64,000 bases of DNA from Gautieria morchelliformis (lineage: Eukaryota > Basidiomycota > Agaricomycetes > Gomphales > Gomphaceae). Position numbers and translations under genes: made by a program. The stretch spans positions 1 to 64,000 of the forward strand of contig WHVA01000241.1 of the NCBI GenBank assembly GCA_015179125.1. Direction: 5' to 3'. Below, piece by piece: positions 40,677 to 52,778 of this stretch. Under the pieces are notes generated by a model that saw only the letters and a program-made list of their open reading frames with translations, was not told where the DNA came from and did not search any database. Position 1 is the stretch's first letter. Every line of letters begins with the position of its first letter.

Positions 40677-42486
40677 ATGGACACTGTACTAGACTTGCAG
40701 CGGCAAACGCACGAGGAGATCGAACGCTTTGAACGTGCCCTGGCCACTGTTCTTTCTAAACCTCATCAAAATCACCAAGTTCGCCTCACTAATGAACACA
40801 AGGCTGCACAGATCCTCGAGCGCATTACCTCAAGGGCCACCACCCTCAGTTCTCTTTACAACGATGAGCAGGCACGCAATGCTGAACTTGCTCTCCTTTC
40901 TACACCCCAAAGTAATGGCAATGGTCCCCAAGACGAGTTGGCAGAGTTTTATTCCCGGTTGGTCAAGATAAAGGAACATCATCACAAGTACCCTGATTCC
41001 GTCGTAGGCGGCTTCGAGCTCGAACTTTCGGCCTTAGTTGATGAGCCCCTTGCAGACGGTGAAGATGAATTCGAGGAGGAAGACCGTACGTTCCCTCCTA
41101 GATCCATGGTGCGATATGATCATAACCAGCCTTGCAGCCATCTCGTTGCTTTTTTCGGGGGAAGAGGCCTACGGTCGATATCTTGATTTATATGCTAACC
41201 ATTCCATGTACAACAATCTCCGGCATCTACCTAAACGGCTATCATATCTACAATATCTTGACCTTCTCCTCGCTGCACAGAACGGTCCCGTCCACCGTGA
41301 CCTCCCTCAAGAAACTCGGATGACTAAAGAGTTCGAAAGGTGCGCCCAACTATTGTTGTCTGGGTGGATCTGGTGATGTAATGATAACATTTCTAATAGC
41401 TACCTTACTACACTTCATTCCTACTTACTCTCATTCACAAAACGCACCCAGCCCTTGACCGACATCGCTCGTATACACCAGGCTGCTGAAGCCGAATTTG
41501 ACGATCTTTGGGAGAAGGGTAAAGTGGACGACTGGGACCCGGTGAAACGTGAGAACGGCGAAGGCACCGCAGGCATCTGGTGTACAGCTTGCCAAAAGCA
41601 GTACTCAAAACAGACGGTATACGATGCCCACCTCAAGTCAAAAAAACATACCAAGGCCATTGAGCGTCAGGCGGCGAGCGGTGCTACTGCTTTACCCGCT
41701 GACCCGAATGGGGCAGCGGCACCTAAAGACAGCATCAACGGCCTTGTCAGTGACATGCGCTCGAAGTATCGCACAGCGGCAAATCTTACGCATCTCATCA
41801 CAACTCTCCTTCTGTCCCTTTCCACCACCCTTGCTGAAACTAAGTCCAATGTCGAGCGCCGCTTTTCGCTAACCGCACGCGAGCGAGAACTCGAGCTTGA
41901 AGAGGCTGCGAAACCGCCGTTAGCACCCGCTGCCAATGGCAATCAGACCCCGGCGCAGGAAGACGAGGAAGAGGAAGAGAAAATTTATAATCCTCTCAAG
42001 CTACCGCTTGGCTGGGATGGTAAACCTATTCCATACTGGTTATACAAATTACATGGTTTGGGGGTAGAGTATCGCTGCGAAATCTGTTCAGATCATGTGT
42101 ATATGGGTAGGAAAAATTTTGATCGTCATTTTCAGGTGTGTTGAAAGTATCTATACCCGAAGCAAGTCAACTGATCTGCCTGCCACAATGGAAAATAGGA
42201 ATCGAGACATGCCTTTGGTATGCGTGCGTTGGGTCTACCAAACACGAAGCATTTTCATGAGATCACACGTATCGAAGACGCACTATCATGTATGTATTTG
42301 TATTGTTTTAATTCTCATTTTTCCCAACCCCTCACTTCCGTTATCCACGCAGTGGCAGAGAAGCTCAAACAAGAAGGGCGCCAGGAAATTTTCCAGCAGG
42401 AGACCATGGAAGAACTAGAGGATGACGAGGGTAACGTGTACAACAAGAAGACATATGATGACTTGAAAAAGCAAGGGCTCATCTAA
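40677..42486 (+). CDS. SF3A3: Splicing factor 3A subunit 3 (SF3a60/Prp9)
   Basis: Five exons (40677-41085, 41138-41339, 41400-42135, 42199-42289, 42353-42486), 523 aa. Family blocks: N-terminal LDLQRQTHEEIERFERAL, LYANHSMYNNL, a first C2H2-like finger WCTACQKQYSKQTVYDAHLKSKKH, the highly conserved LPLGWDGKPIPYWLYKLHGL, the matrin-type zinc finger YRCEICSDHVYMGRKNFDRHF, and the C-terminal NKKTYDDLKKQGLI. The protein is part of SF3a in the U2 snRNP. The start at 40677 (MDTVLDLQRQ) matches the family; ATG 40605 would add 24 residues. Confidence 0.95.
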
Positions 42487-42591
42487 CTATGGTGCACATC
42501 GTCTACCTGTATTCTACATCCAGCCCTTATGATTCTTGCGCAGCATGGCCCTGTGGATCTGCGCCTATGGTGCAAGCAATATTGGCAATGA

Positions 42592-45500
42592 TTATGTCCC
42601 ATCTTCGTTTACACCTGACCCAATTATATTGATAGCTGGTTTGAGAGGGGGTTGGGGTGGCGACTTTTTGGCAGGTATCATAGGCGACTGTAGCTTCTGA
42701 GCGTGATTGTACAGTTCTTCATCAGATGATGACGGGGAAGATGCAACAGTCGAGCCGTCAGATGAGTCGAATGGGTTTGCTGTTTTGTTGTCAAGTGCCG
42801 GCGGGGTCGTAAATTTTCCATTACGGTGACCTAGAAGCAAATCTTATCAGCATCTTATATATGTCTGATACCAATATAACCTTCCTGGTCCATCCCACCA
42901 GGCCTGCTCATCGCTGCTCGGGAGTGGCACTGCAAACAAATTAGTGTCTTGGAATTTATTAGAAAATATCCCTTACACTCCACGTGCAGGCCACGGGAAG
43001 CGAATGCACCCAGCTCGTCATCTTGCTTTCCATTGGACCCAGCCGAGCGAGTACTCTGAAGGAGCTGCTGGTAGAGAGCTGTTCGTTTCACGTGATCGAC
43101 TACCCTAATCTCAGCACGGAACACGGAAAATACTGCAAGCGTGTTGACGCGCTAATAGCACCTAGAAGAAAAGCCACAAACCTGGCCGGTGATCGGACCC
43201 CTTGAGCTCTGCTCTCGAATACACTACCAAGTCCAGGTGTGCTCCACGAAAAATCACACGGTCTGGGGTATTGACATTGTAAATAATGGTTGAACGAAAT
43301 GAAATTACACCCACCTGTCCAAGCTGGTATCCGTGCCTTTTCACTCGTATCATAGTTGCTGGTGCCGACATCATATCGGTAGGTTGGAGGGAAAAGAATA
43401 GGACCTTCTTCGAATCCTACAAACGCTGCTTGCATATCCATAGCTTGCTTCAACTAATTGCAAATGTGAGGCTGGTACGAAAGGATTACAAGGAGGTCAC
43501 ACCTGATCTACAGCCACTAATGCGTCAAAGTCACCAGCGCGAATTAGTGAACGAACGGCTTCGTTATCCAAATCAATTCGATAATTCGTGTCAGCTAGCC
43601 AAATAACATTCCTGTGTACAAAGGTTAACTCTCAAATAGCCGTGCATCATTTGATAGTAATTTAACAGAACATACTCGTGGCTTCCAATGGTTTTGCCCT
43701 TTAAAAAGTGCAGACCATTGACGATAGTCCTATAATCATGATTTCGTTCATCGACGTTTAAATGTCCAGCGGCAAGGTGGGCAGTAACGAAGCAGAAACT
43801 CGTGTCGTGGTAGTCCAATCGGATCCCTACCGCTCCTTTGTTGCCAGACATGCCTCGTAAGCCTGTCTAGCATCGTAATGTCACAAAAGCTATTCGAACG
43901 AAGCGAAACGAATGGGCGCACTTTCTTCGTAGCGGCTTCCACATTGCGGATTTGTCCCACCAAATGCGACTTGACAAGCAGGATAAGCGCAGTTCCCACC
44001 AACTATATGGATTCCTTTAGCAACTTGACAGAGCGAACGTCATCTGCGAACCTGTTCACTTCTCAACACAACATAGTCCACTTTTTTGTCCAGTCTTCGT
44101 GTGAGAGTGTCCATAATGACCTTTTCCCACATGCGTCTGACATAAAGTACGTAATGGTCTACTCACCAAAGATGTTATTAACATACATTTTCTCGGGGTC
44201 GGTCTGGATGATCTGCTGCGCGGTGAGTGGAACAATCTCTTGGAATCCAAGAGCGAAAAGATCGGGGCTGCCACACAGATAGTAAATACGGATGCCAAGA
44301 AGGAAGCTCTGCACTCACTCTGGACCACCTATACCGCATACACTTATGAGAAGAGCAATACCAATTTATCTGGGTCGGTTACGTACTAGACCTCGGAAAC
44401 AACCAAGGAAGAATCGATTCAGACGGCAGCTGCATCATAACCTCAGCTGTACATATGCTGTTTACAGAATGATGTGCGTACTCGTCCGTTCAAGTTCCAA
44501 GATCCGACAAAAATGGTGCTAAATTCCGTTGAAGAATACTCAGACAACCTGTTATAAATGAATAGAAAAACCAATACATGCTGCGGCATGCACACCTGTC
44601 TACCATAGCGGCTCGTACTGAATCGTGTACTGGGTCAAAAATAGTTACCGGGATCTGTTGTGTCATATTCCCCTGTGGACAATGAGAAATTTGTCTTGGA
44701 TTTCGAACCGCCTGACGAGCATACCAAAAACATGTCTATGGCTGCTTGTTTCCCTTTATCTTGGAAGTTGTTAATGTACGCCCGGGAAACGCTCTTTGTG
44801 GCATCGGAAAGAACGCCTTGCAATAATAAATTGAGACAGTTTCAGGACGAGGTGACCAGCCATACCTGCCAAGGTGCGCTTGCCACTTCGCGTGAAACTG
44901 GTATTCAGCGCCTGGTCGTGAAATAAATTGATACCGGCGATCAGAGTACACGCTAGTCACTTACGCCCGTCCCTGCATATATGCGAGACAAAGCATCACC
45001 TGGAGAGTGTCAAGCCAGGTAACCCTGCCGTTACTGCACCAACACACCATTTTCAGCCCACACCTCCCGGTGAGCTGACCAAAGTGAAAGAGACATGGCC
45101 CATTCAGTACGAATACTATGGAGATATCGCTCAAGGGCCGTCTTCGATAGGATATCCTGGACGAAGTTAGTGCGATCCAAACTTCATTAAAGATTCAGTT
45201 GTCCAGGCAAGCAAGCAGAGCATGAATAATCTCACCAGTCGAGACAATTTGTACGAAACACTCCAGTTTGGTAGGCAACGATCTCGCCTAGGATTAAATC
45301 ACAGATTGTCCAGCCAAATTGATCCATTGCACGCTGGATACCGTCCATCCGTCTAAAGGATGCACGACGAGAAGCGAGCTGCGATAATGATATACCAAAC
45401 AACCTACCCGAGTTCCCGTGGCACACTGTCGTGTCCCAGGGCCCGCACTGTGGAATGAAAGTCAAAATTGGTGAGTCCAATGGCCTCACTTCCCGCTGCT

Positions 45501-46891
45501 CGACCAGTTTTGAGATGTTGGCTATATGCTGAGGTCAATATTGCTTCATTTTCCCTGCTCCCTAAAAGATTAATTGCATGGACAGCAGAATATTGATCAA
45601 TAAGTTGCGCAAAATGTCGATCAAAGGCGGGTTGCGAAGCTGCCTGCGGCCGTGTGATTTGTATTTTATGGCCAAATGTTTGAAGACCTTGCTGTTCCCA
45701 GAACACTAACGAAGCACCGCCATGAGCCAAAAACATCAATAATATTGGCAAAGTCACATACGAGGAACACTGCCCCTCACTTGCACGTAGCTGAAACAGA
45801 TATGGTCTGTGTTGAATATAGTCTCCGTCTGAGAGTTCTCACATTACATGACAGAATGGAGAATAGAAAAAAGCCCTTCTTACCTCTACAAAGTTGGCAC
45901 AATTTCCATCGTCATCTACACCGCGCGTGTTGAAACGCGTGCCTGCGCGCTTCCAACCCAATCTAGATATCATTGCTAAAGTCCCAATAGTTGGGGAGCC
46001 TGCTTGAGGAGGAGCTGGAAGTGGCACAGTGAATACCCCGACATAACCCTGAATTGCTAGTGTCTGATTGCACTACTTTAGTTATTGGCGTAAGTTCAGC
46101 ATACAACTCCACACATACAATAAACTGGCATCGATCAAGCTCCTGTCGCTCTTGGGGGTCCAATCGATCTCGAAAATCCAACAAGCCTCTAACAATGTAT
46201 TCATTCCAAACAAATCGTACGTCAAAAGCTCCCAGGTCATCGCCGATAATATTTCGTCGTTTTAACCGTTCTGAGAGTCTAGTTGACAGATCCCAGTGAG
46301 GATAGGTGGCGTGATAGAATGTTCCGGAAGACAAAATCTTGGTCAACGGTGAACAAGGGTGTTCGTAGACAATTGTGGAGGTCTGTGAAGCCTGGGCGTA
46401 CTGCGACTCCCGCATTAACTGGTCCCCCTGGATGTCGGGACTGGTGAGACCATCTGAAGCGGCCGAGAAATCGTCATACGAAGAAGTCGTAAGCGAGTAG
46501 AATGCCACCTCATGAATCCGGGATACTTTCTCGGATGACCTCGCTGAAGGACAAAGGTTTCCTAATTCTGTGGACGACGTAATAACAGCAAGAAACAGGT
46601 CTGCGTAGCATCCGTTAGGACAGTAGAGTAAACGGGACTATTGTCTGGTTTCTCGCCATTTTGAACAAGCTGTATTAAGCCCAGACACCCTTTAACTTCT
46701 CTTGAGGTGAGCCTCACGACACCGGATAGATCAACCTCGTCTTTGGGTACAAACTCGACTACGGCCTGCGCAGATCGTGGTTCTTCTGATGCACGAAATA
46801 CAAGAGCTTTACGGGGACAACCTTGCCTCTGGTCCTCCGAACTGGTTACCAAGATGAGAGCCCTAGGAGACTCACGAAGATAAAGATGCAT
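42592..46891 (-). CDS. Synaptojanin-type phosphoinositide phosphatase (Sac1 + 5-phosphatase)
   Basis: About 23 exons, roughly 1,010 aa. The N-terminal Sac1 domain spans 46891 to about 44700 and contains the catalytic RTNCLDCLDRTN, joined across the intron 45182-45235. The 5-phosphatase domain starts near GSWNLNGR (44490) with [37 protein letters not shown] and the catalytic SDHRPV. Proteins of this layout (yeast Inp51-53) remove 4- and 5-phosphates from PI(4)P and PI(4,5)P2 in endocytosis. The tail has NPFDS, a match to EH-domain-binding NPF. The intron after exon 1 (46601-46656) appears to start with GC. The last junction (near 42831-42885) is one base out of frame and could reflect a missing T in the donor. 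The exon between 44268 and 44391 was not resolved. Confidence 0.92.
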
Positions 46892-47005
46892 GAACAGAGA
46901 CGGTGGCTTAAGCGCCTAAGCCTTATGACGCAACTTTAGAAAAGTGATTTTATGTAAGTTGTTCCGTGAATAACTAGCGATACAGTAACTAATTTTACGC
47001 CTCCT

Positions 47006-48238
47006 TCATGGCGTGTGGCTTGATGTTCGTCTAAGTGGTGGGGATTGGAGGTTGACACGTTTACGAGTGCCAGAAGTCTCATCTGACAAGTGGCTTGGAC
47101 CGCCTGGTGTGCTGGGTCGGGTTGGGGGACGAGACTCCCTGTCAACCGGTACCCAAGAACCTGAATCAAAACTTGTGGACGTGGGAGACCCAACGGGACT
47201 ATGAAGGGGAGATTTAGGAGGCATAAATGTGCTCGAAGGCATGCCAGGGGATGTGGAACGCAAAAAATTAGATAAAGGCGGGGAGGCTGGATAAAGTGGG
47301 CTTGGAGGCCTACTTTTGGAACGTGGTGCAATGAGACCATCCGAATTTTTCCGCATACGCCCACGGGAGACACTCCGAAGAGGAACAAGGGATAAAGTCA
47401 TTGACCACAGTGAGACGAAGAGGCTTGATCGCTGCGACTTGCCGAGAGATGAATTGAGGTCGTTAGGAGCCTTGTTCGAAGGCGTGGCTGCATTGTCTGA
47501 AAGAAAGGTTTAGGTACCGAAACGCACGCCGGACCTCGTCACCCACATTCGTCTCTAGTGGTAGGCAATGCATTTTCATTGGCCGTGAGACTGAGGAACA
47601 AAAACAAAGGTACCTAAAAGCAATGAGATACTTGTGGTTACTCGCCACGGATGACTTACCAGCCAAATGCAAATACCGAAGAAGGTCGCAATATCAAGAA
47701 AAGTGGGCACATGAGGAACTGGTTCCATTGGATGTCGCCACCTTCGCTCACGCTTCTTGGCTGCCTCAGTTATGTCTTGGAAGTAGAAAAACCACAGGAA
47801 GTGATTTGCAACCACCAAAAGACAGCTAGCAATGAAATACCAAGACGTAAGGGATATGATAGGAAAGGTGCGGAAATTCAGAAGGAAGACGAGGTGACAT
47901 CCTATGGAAAAAAGCGTATTTGAAAGAGGCAAGTTTGAATCCACAGCATACAGCAAGATGTGAACCGCTATGACGGCCTTGAGCCAGCGTGGCTGAGTTG
48001 TTAGTCTTAAATGTTTGATCGTGAACTACTCACATAGATTATGCGCTTCCCGACAGTTTTTGCTGCTTTTGAGTGCTCTTCGATGACTTCCGCAAGCCAC
48101 AGGAGCCCGCTTGCTGGAACACTTGTCAGAATTGCCAAACCTTGCTTACACCATAGTGCCATTACCCAAGGACAAAACCACAAACACAAAGACTACTGCA
48201 ATGATTCCATAGGACAGTGTGTGTAAAATGGTGACCAT
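47006..48238 (-). CDS. Svp26/TEX261 family ER-Golgi cargo receptor
   Basis: Five exons (48238-48166, 48113-48034, 47977-47660, 47613-47547, 47496-47006), 342 aa. Four or so membrane segments, with family blocks GLLWLAEVIEEHS, LNFRTFPIISLTSWYFIASCLLVVANH and FFGICIWLVPLFLFLSLTANENALP. Yeast Svp26 helps load mannosyltransferases into COPII vesicles. The C-terminal 150 residues are Ser/Pro-rich (SPGMPSSTFMPPKSPLHSP) and longer than in yeast or human. The start gives a hydrophobic first segment (IIAVVFVFVVLSLA). It is divergent to the Did2 gene. Confidence 0.92.
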
Positions 48239-48319
48239 TTAAGGTGTATACAGAATTGATGAGAGGGAAGCGTGACACAGTCACACGTAACTTTCGCGTT
48301 CAGTTCATTAGCCACATTC
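48239..48319. promoter_or_regulatory. Divergent promoter, SVP26 / DID2
   Basis: 81 bp between start codons of two membrane-trafficking genes. No TATA box and no GACGCGTC motif. Confidence 0.6.
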
Positions 48320-49140
48320 ATGAGCAACCTAGAGAGTAAGTCATCAATCCCCGAGCAACATTAGGCTGAACTCACCATCTTATATTAGAAAGCTTGTTTC
48401 AACTCAAGGTCAGTTACTCAATGCCATCTGCTCTATGAGTCTTTCATTGCTGTGCACAGTTCACGGCGAAGACATTGAACCGCCAAGCCAAGAAAGCTCA
48501 CAAGGACGAGTCATCCGAGAAGACCAGGCTTAAGAAAGTACGTTCTTATGGTCCACTCAGCACCAGCGACTTGCTAAATATAATGGAATTTCAGGCTCTA
48601 CAGCAGGGGAACACAGACGGCGCAAGGATATATGCTTCGAATGCTATCCGAAAGAAACATGAGGCATTGAATCTGCTTCGGCTGGCAAGCCGTATAGATG
48701 CTGTTGCCAGTCGTGTCGAGACAGCTGTGACAATGAGACAGGTTACTGGGAACATGACCTCTGTCGTTAGAGGTATGGACAAGGCCATGGATAGCATGAA
48801 CCTCGAACGAGTGAGTGTATGTTTTATCTCGTAGTATTGCTGGCATCACACCCCTCTATAGATATCGCTGGTCATGGACAAGTTTGAATCACAGTTCTCC
48901 GATCTAGACGTGCAGACCTCTTACATGGAAGACACAATGTCATCCACTACTGCTATATCAACTCCTCAAGACCAGATAGACACTCTGATGTCTCAGATGG
49001 CAGAGGAGGCAAATATTGAGTTACAACAGGATCTAGGGGCGAGCGACCTCAACAAGGTCGCTGACCTTCCCAAAGAACGAGTGGGCGAGGAGGATAGACA
49101 ATTGGTGGACCGGCTGAGAGCACTCCGACCAGCGACTTGA
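48320..49140 (+). CDS. ESCRT-III associated protein Did2/CHMP1
   Basis: Five exons (48320-48335, 48389-48408, 48460-48537, 48595-48810, 48862-49140), 202 aa. Clear CHMP1 features: [75 protein letters not shown], and a C-terminal MIM1-type helix [12 protein letters not shown] that binds Vps4. The protein recruits Vps4 to ESCRT-III at endosomes. The first two exons are 16 and 20 bp, so naive gene finders would start it too late. Confidence 0.94.
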
Positions 49141-49248
49141 CCGGGCGATGATTCCTGCATACTGTACTATGTTTTTGCCCAGGCTGATACCTTACATGTA
49201 TCCCCCATACTCAATCACACACACATCAGACAATCATTACGCATAAAG

Positions 49249-49330
49249 CAGTGTCACAAAGCACAAGATACGGTAGGACAAAGACACCAGTCACAAAGCA
49301 CGACAAGATACGGTATAACAAAGACACAAA
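49249..49330. repeat. Imperfect 38-bp tandem duplication
   Basis: GTCACAAAGCAC(GAC)AAGATACGGTA followed by ACAAAGACAC occurs twice in the short space between the convergent DID2 and 49387-52015 genes. Confidence 0.7.
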
Positions 49331-49386
49331 GAGAAATAGGCTATAGTGCGTCAGAATGTGATCCACGTATGTGAGCCATTAAAAAC

Positions 49387-52015
49387 TTATTCTTGCATAT
49401 TGTCGTGAACGGCTTTCACAAACCGTTGGTATAGTCTAAGCCTCGTCGCACTGTCCAGAGAGCGACGTCCATCTAAAAGTTTCTTCACCCGCTGCACCAG
49501 AACTTCTGCACTTAAGGCTTCAAGATCGAACCTCCGTACATCTGTAGTGACAATAAGATTGGTCAGAGCACATGGAACTGACTAACGCACACTTCTTGAA
49601 TGAGGACCAGTCATCACCCAGGACAGCCTTCATCTCCTTGCAGAACTCAAGATATTCCAGCTCCCTTGTCGCCACGTCAATGGCTCGATCATCCGGCTTG
49701 AGCGGCGCCTGGCCTGCTCCACGAGTGTCAGATATGCTCAATGACCGAACAAGAGCAATGCCCTTTCTTTTCGATAGAGATCCTCCAGTCAAGTTCGGAC
49801 CGCGATTATGATCTGTTTCAGCAGGTGGGCCGGGACGCGGCGAGCACACGACAGCAGCTGCAGGCTCGAATGCGAATGTACCATGACTCTGCATTCCGAG
49901 ACGCGTTCGCATCATACGAATTTTGCCTGCATGACCAGGCTCACGTGTGACTCCCGTGCCCCCAGTATTGCCTGATGTTTGGGAGTGGTCCTGTGCATGG
50001 ATAGCAATAGACTGGGCAGCATCACACTCGTGGAGGGGAAGTCTAGCTGGTGGGGGACTAGCGCTGGTTACTGCCTGAGGCAACTGGTTTGACTTGCCAC
50101 GACGCCCGTCGCTCGTCGCCTCGTCATGTGCCCGCTCGCCTCGTCTAGAGGAAGACATAGAAGCTGCTTCCGTGCTCCCCGGTCTCTCGAAACTAAACAT
50201 GGGATGAATCGTGCGCCTCCGTGTAAGCTCCGCCGAAAACCCTCTGCCCCGGTGACCCCATTTGCCAGCACTTCTCATGCTACTCGTTCGTTCGAGTTCG
50301 CTTCCGCCTTGTAGCTCGGGCAGACGACTTTTTGGCATAGGGGAACCTACACGGGAGGGCGTTATTCGCTTTTTATCCTCTTTGCTCCTAACATTGGTAC
50401 CATGCTCTCCGTCTTCGGATCGTCGTGAAGTTATGGTAGAACGACCTGAATGAGTACGTGAAACAAGAGTTGGACGACGCGATTCTGAGTGTGAACGACG
50501 TAGAACGTAGCGGCCATGTGGACCCTCTATGGGAGCCCTATCCCGATCGCTGACACCTGAGACCAGAGTCTTTAGGCAGCCAGGTGCAAGACTACTGCGC
50601 TTTCCCCATCGCTGATCGTCATTGTTGGCTGGCTGCTCTCCATAAGATCTCGAAAAGCGTGAGGAGAATGCTGAGAGAGGTGAAGAAGGTGGCGATGAGG
50701 GTGAATTTGCTTTAGTAGACGATAGCGGTGGCGGTTGTCTTTTCCTACCCCATGACCCCCACAACCCTCCAGTGCGATCCATACCAGTGTATGTCTCATC
50801 CCCGCGGTCTGGAGGGGAAAACAGGCGTTCTGAGAAAGAAACCCGACCGCGTGATCTCGGCGCGAGTTTCCGGTCAGTGCTAATAGAATCAACATTGGTA
50901 TAACGGTTCTCCTCGAGACCCAAGGACTGCGACAAGAGATTGTGGCCTTTTTTAGGGAGCTGGACCTTCAGACTTTTATGCGGAGGACTATTCAGGGAAA
51001 TATTGCCTGCGTGAGGTGTGGAGGATGGTGTGGGGCGTACGAGGGGGATTACGGCCGTGTGACTGGTCTGTACGCGATGGTCTACAGGTGAAAGAGGTGT
51101 CTTGGAGCGCGACGAGGAGAGCGGAAACAACTTAGATGTGAGGATGATAGAATCAAGCTTCGATGTGAATGTAGGTCTTTTGGTTCCTTGATCACAAACA
51201 GTGTCTTTGGACGACCCCTCAGCATAGGGGATATGCACAGAATGTGCACGATGAGTGTCATTGTGTTCATGACTATGCAGCCTCGTTTGGATCGGCTCAA
51301 TGTCACCTAGAGATGGTAAGCTCTCAGAAGAAAATAGCCCAGACATGGCTTGTAGGCGCCGCCTGGTAGGCGTCATAGCTTCGTATTCACAATGGCGCTG
51401 ACTGGCGGACGGGTCGGGTTGGGGAGGTGCAATGGTTTCTGGCACTTCCAGGCATGAGTTACGCTTCGGGACAACCTTGGCTTTGCTGGTGGAAGGGAAG
51501 GCAAGTTGGCTAGAAGTCGGGCTGGGGGTCCCATGTGACGATGAGCGAGAGAGAACGCGTTTTGCGGAGGTCGACGTAGCTGCTGAGAGCGAGCTGGATG
51601 GGCGGTGGCGAGACGAACGGTTCGGCGCAATGTGATACGTGTTCTGCGTAGGAGAATTGCGTCGCGAAAGCGAGGTTGGTAGCACAGCAGACGGCTGTCC
51701 AGTGTGACATTTATGACTGATTACGCAAATGCTAAAATAAGTTAAACGTACATTACTCTCTGCATTACCAACCAATTTGAGCGAGTCACTGTCGTTGATG
51801 GGAGCCTGATGTTCCATTCGTTCGCGCTCAAGTTGTCGTACCCGAAACTGAAACAGTGAAAAACCACATGACGCGAATCAGCGAGGAAAGACGATACAGA
51901 ACAAGCAACTGACCTCTGCAGCATAATCCCCAAGAACGAACCTGTCTTGTTCGTGTTTGGACACCCTGGAGCGCAGCACCTCGGTGTTCTCAGGCTGAGG
52001 GAACGTCTTTGACAT
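49387..52015 (-). CDS. Ser/Arg-rich protein of unknown function
   Basis: Four exons (52015-51914, 51847-51752, 51694-49591, 49541-49387) give 818 aa. The N-terminus starts MSKTFPQPENTEVLRSRVSKHEQDRF and contains a short helix (FRVRQLERERMEHQ). The middle is long, disordered and basic, with many SRS/SP/RRS patches. The last ~110 residues are ordered, helical and acidic/basic (ATRELEYLEFCKEMKAVLGDDWSSFKKYVRRFD ... RRSLDSATRLRLYQRFVKAVHDN) and are probably the functional domain. I do not recognise the family. The intron 51695-51751 is a multiple of three, so its retention would go unnoticed. Possible roles are guesswork; the basic disordered region would fit a cytoskeletal or RNA-associated protein. 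Confidence 0.75.
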
Positions 52016-52476
52016 AATCAATGAGAGGAAAGAGGCCCGGGAAGAGTTGACTGAAACGTACGTCTCTAGGCGGTAAAAGAATCGAAGGTGGTTTGGTATT
52101 AAGAGAAGCAATGGAGAGGCGTTCGCGAGTTAATTGGTGTATGTCTGACTTTCTGGAGAGGGAGCTAGAGTCTGAGATGAGAGATGGGAAGGAGTGCGCA
52201 GACATGAACCGCGACAGGACTAAGCTGATAACGAAAGAAACTCAAGGCCTGAGGCAAGTCAACTTTGAGAATTCAGCCACCTCGAGGCGTTCGAACATAC
52301 GGCACACCCACAGCCACCCACATGCTGGATATTTTTGCACTCAAAGTGCGAATAATCTGAATAACTACGAGGACTAGTTCTAGTCGTGAATATTCAAGGC
52401 GACAGAGTACTAGTCCATATATTTCCATATTCCTTGCGACTGGCTGATTCTGAAGATAATCTCGATATGCCTGCAG

Positions 52477-52529
52477 AGCAAATTTCGCGCCAGCGTCTCC
52501 TAGTAGGAGACGCTGGCGCGAAATTTGCT
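52477..52529. promoter_or_regulatory. Perfect 53-bp palindrome with TTTCGCGCC arms
   Basis: Two 26-bp arms around a single central G (52503), with no mismatch. Each arm contains TTTCGCGCC, a match to E2F-type sites, and AGCGTCTCC. It lies in the 763-bp intergenic region between the divergent genes starting at 52015 (-) and 52779 (+). It could be a strong cruciform or hairpin, a paired factor-binding site, or a small inverted-repeat insertion. Confidence 0.9.
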
Positions 52530-52690
52530 ATTACACCTGCGTATCTTCATCCCTTTGGAGTTATCCTTCGAGCGATCATGAGTCATCATATGAAAGAAGT
52601 ATAATCTTACGATAACTTGCCAGCTACTGCAATCGCAGCAACGGACACGCACAGACAACGAGGCTCCAGGCAGGCCTGGTTGACTAAGAA

Positions 52691-52717
52691 ACGCGTGACT
52701 TGCGTGACATTACGCGT
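52691..52717. promoter_or_regulatory. Two ACGCGT (MCB) boxes upstream of a KEN-box protein
   Basis: ACGCGT at 52691-52696 and 52712-52717, 88 and 67 bp before the ATG at 52779. ACGCGT is the known binding site of MBF (Mbp1/Swi6-type) that drives G1/S genes in fungi. Two sites 21 bp apart, about two helical turns, is the usual arrangement. Confidence 0.6.
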
Positions 52718-52778
52718 GCTGAGTTGGAGTTGGACATCCCTTTGTCCTTGACTTCCATCCGTCTTCAACTCCCGCAGA

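Noticed and set aside
45909..45945. Further GACGCGTC-like motif (CGCGCGTGTTGAAACGCG)
   Set aside because: It is inside a coding exon of the phosphoinositide phosphatase and lacks the GACGCGTC palindrome.
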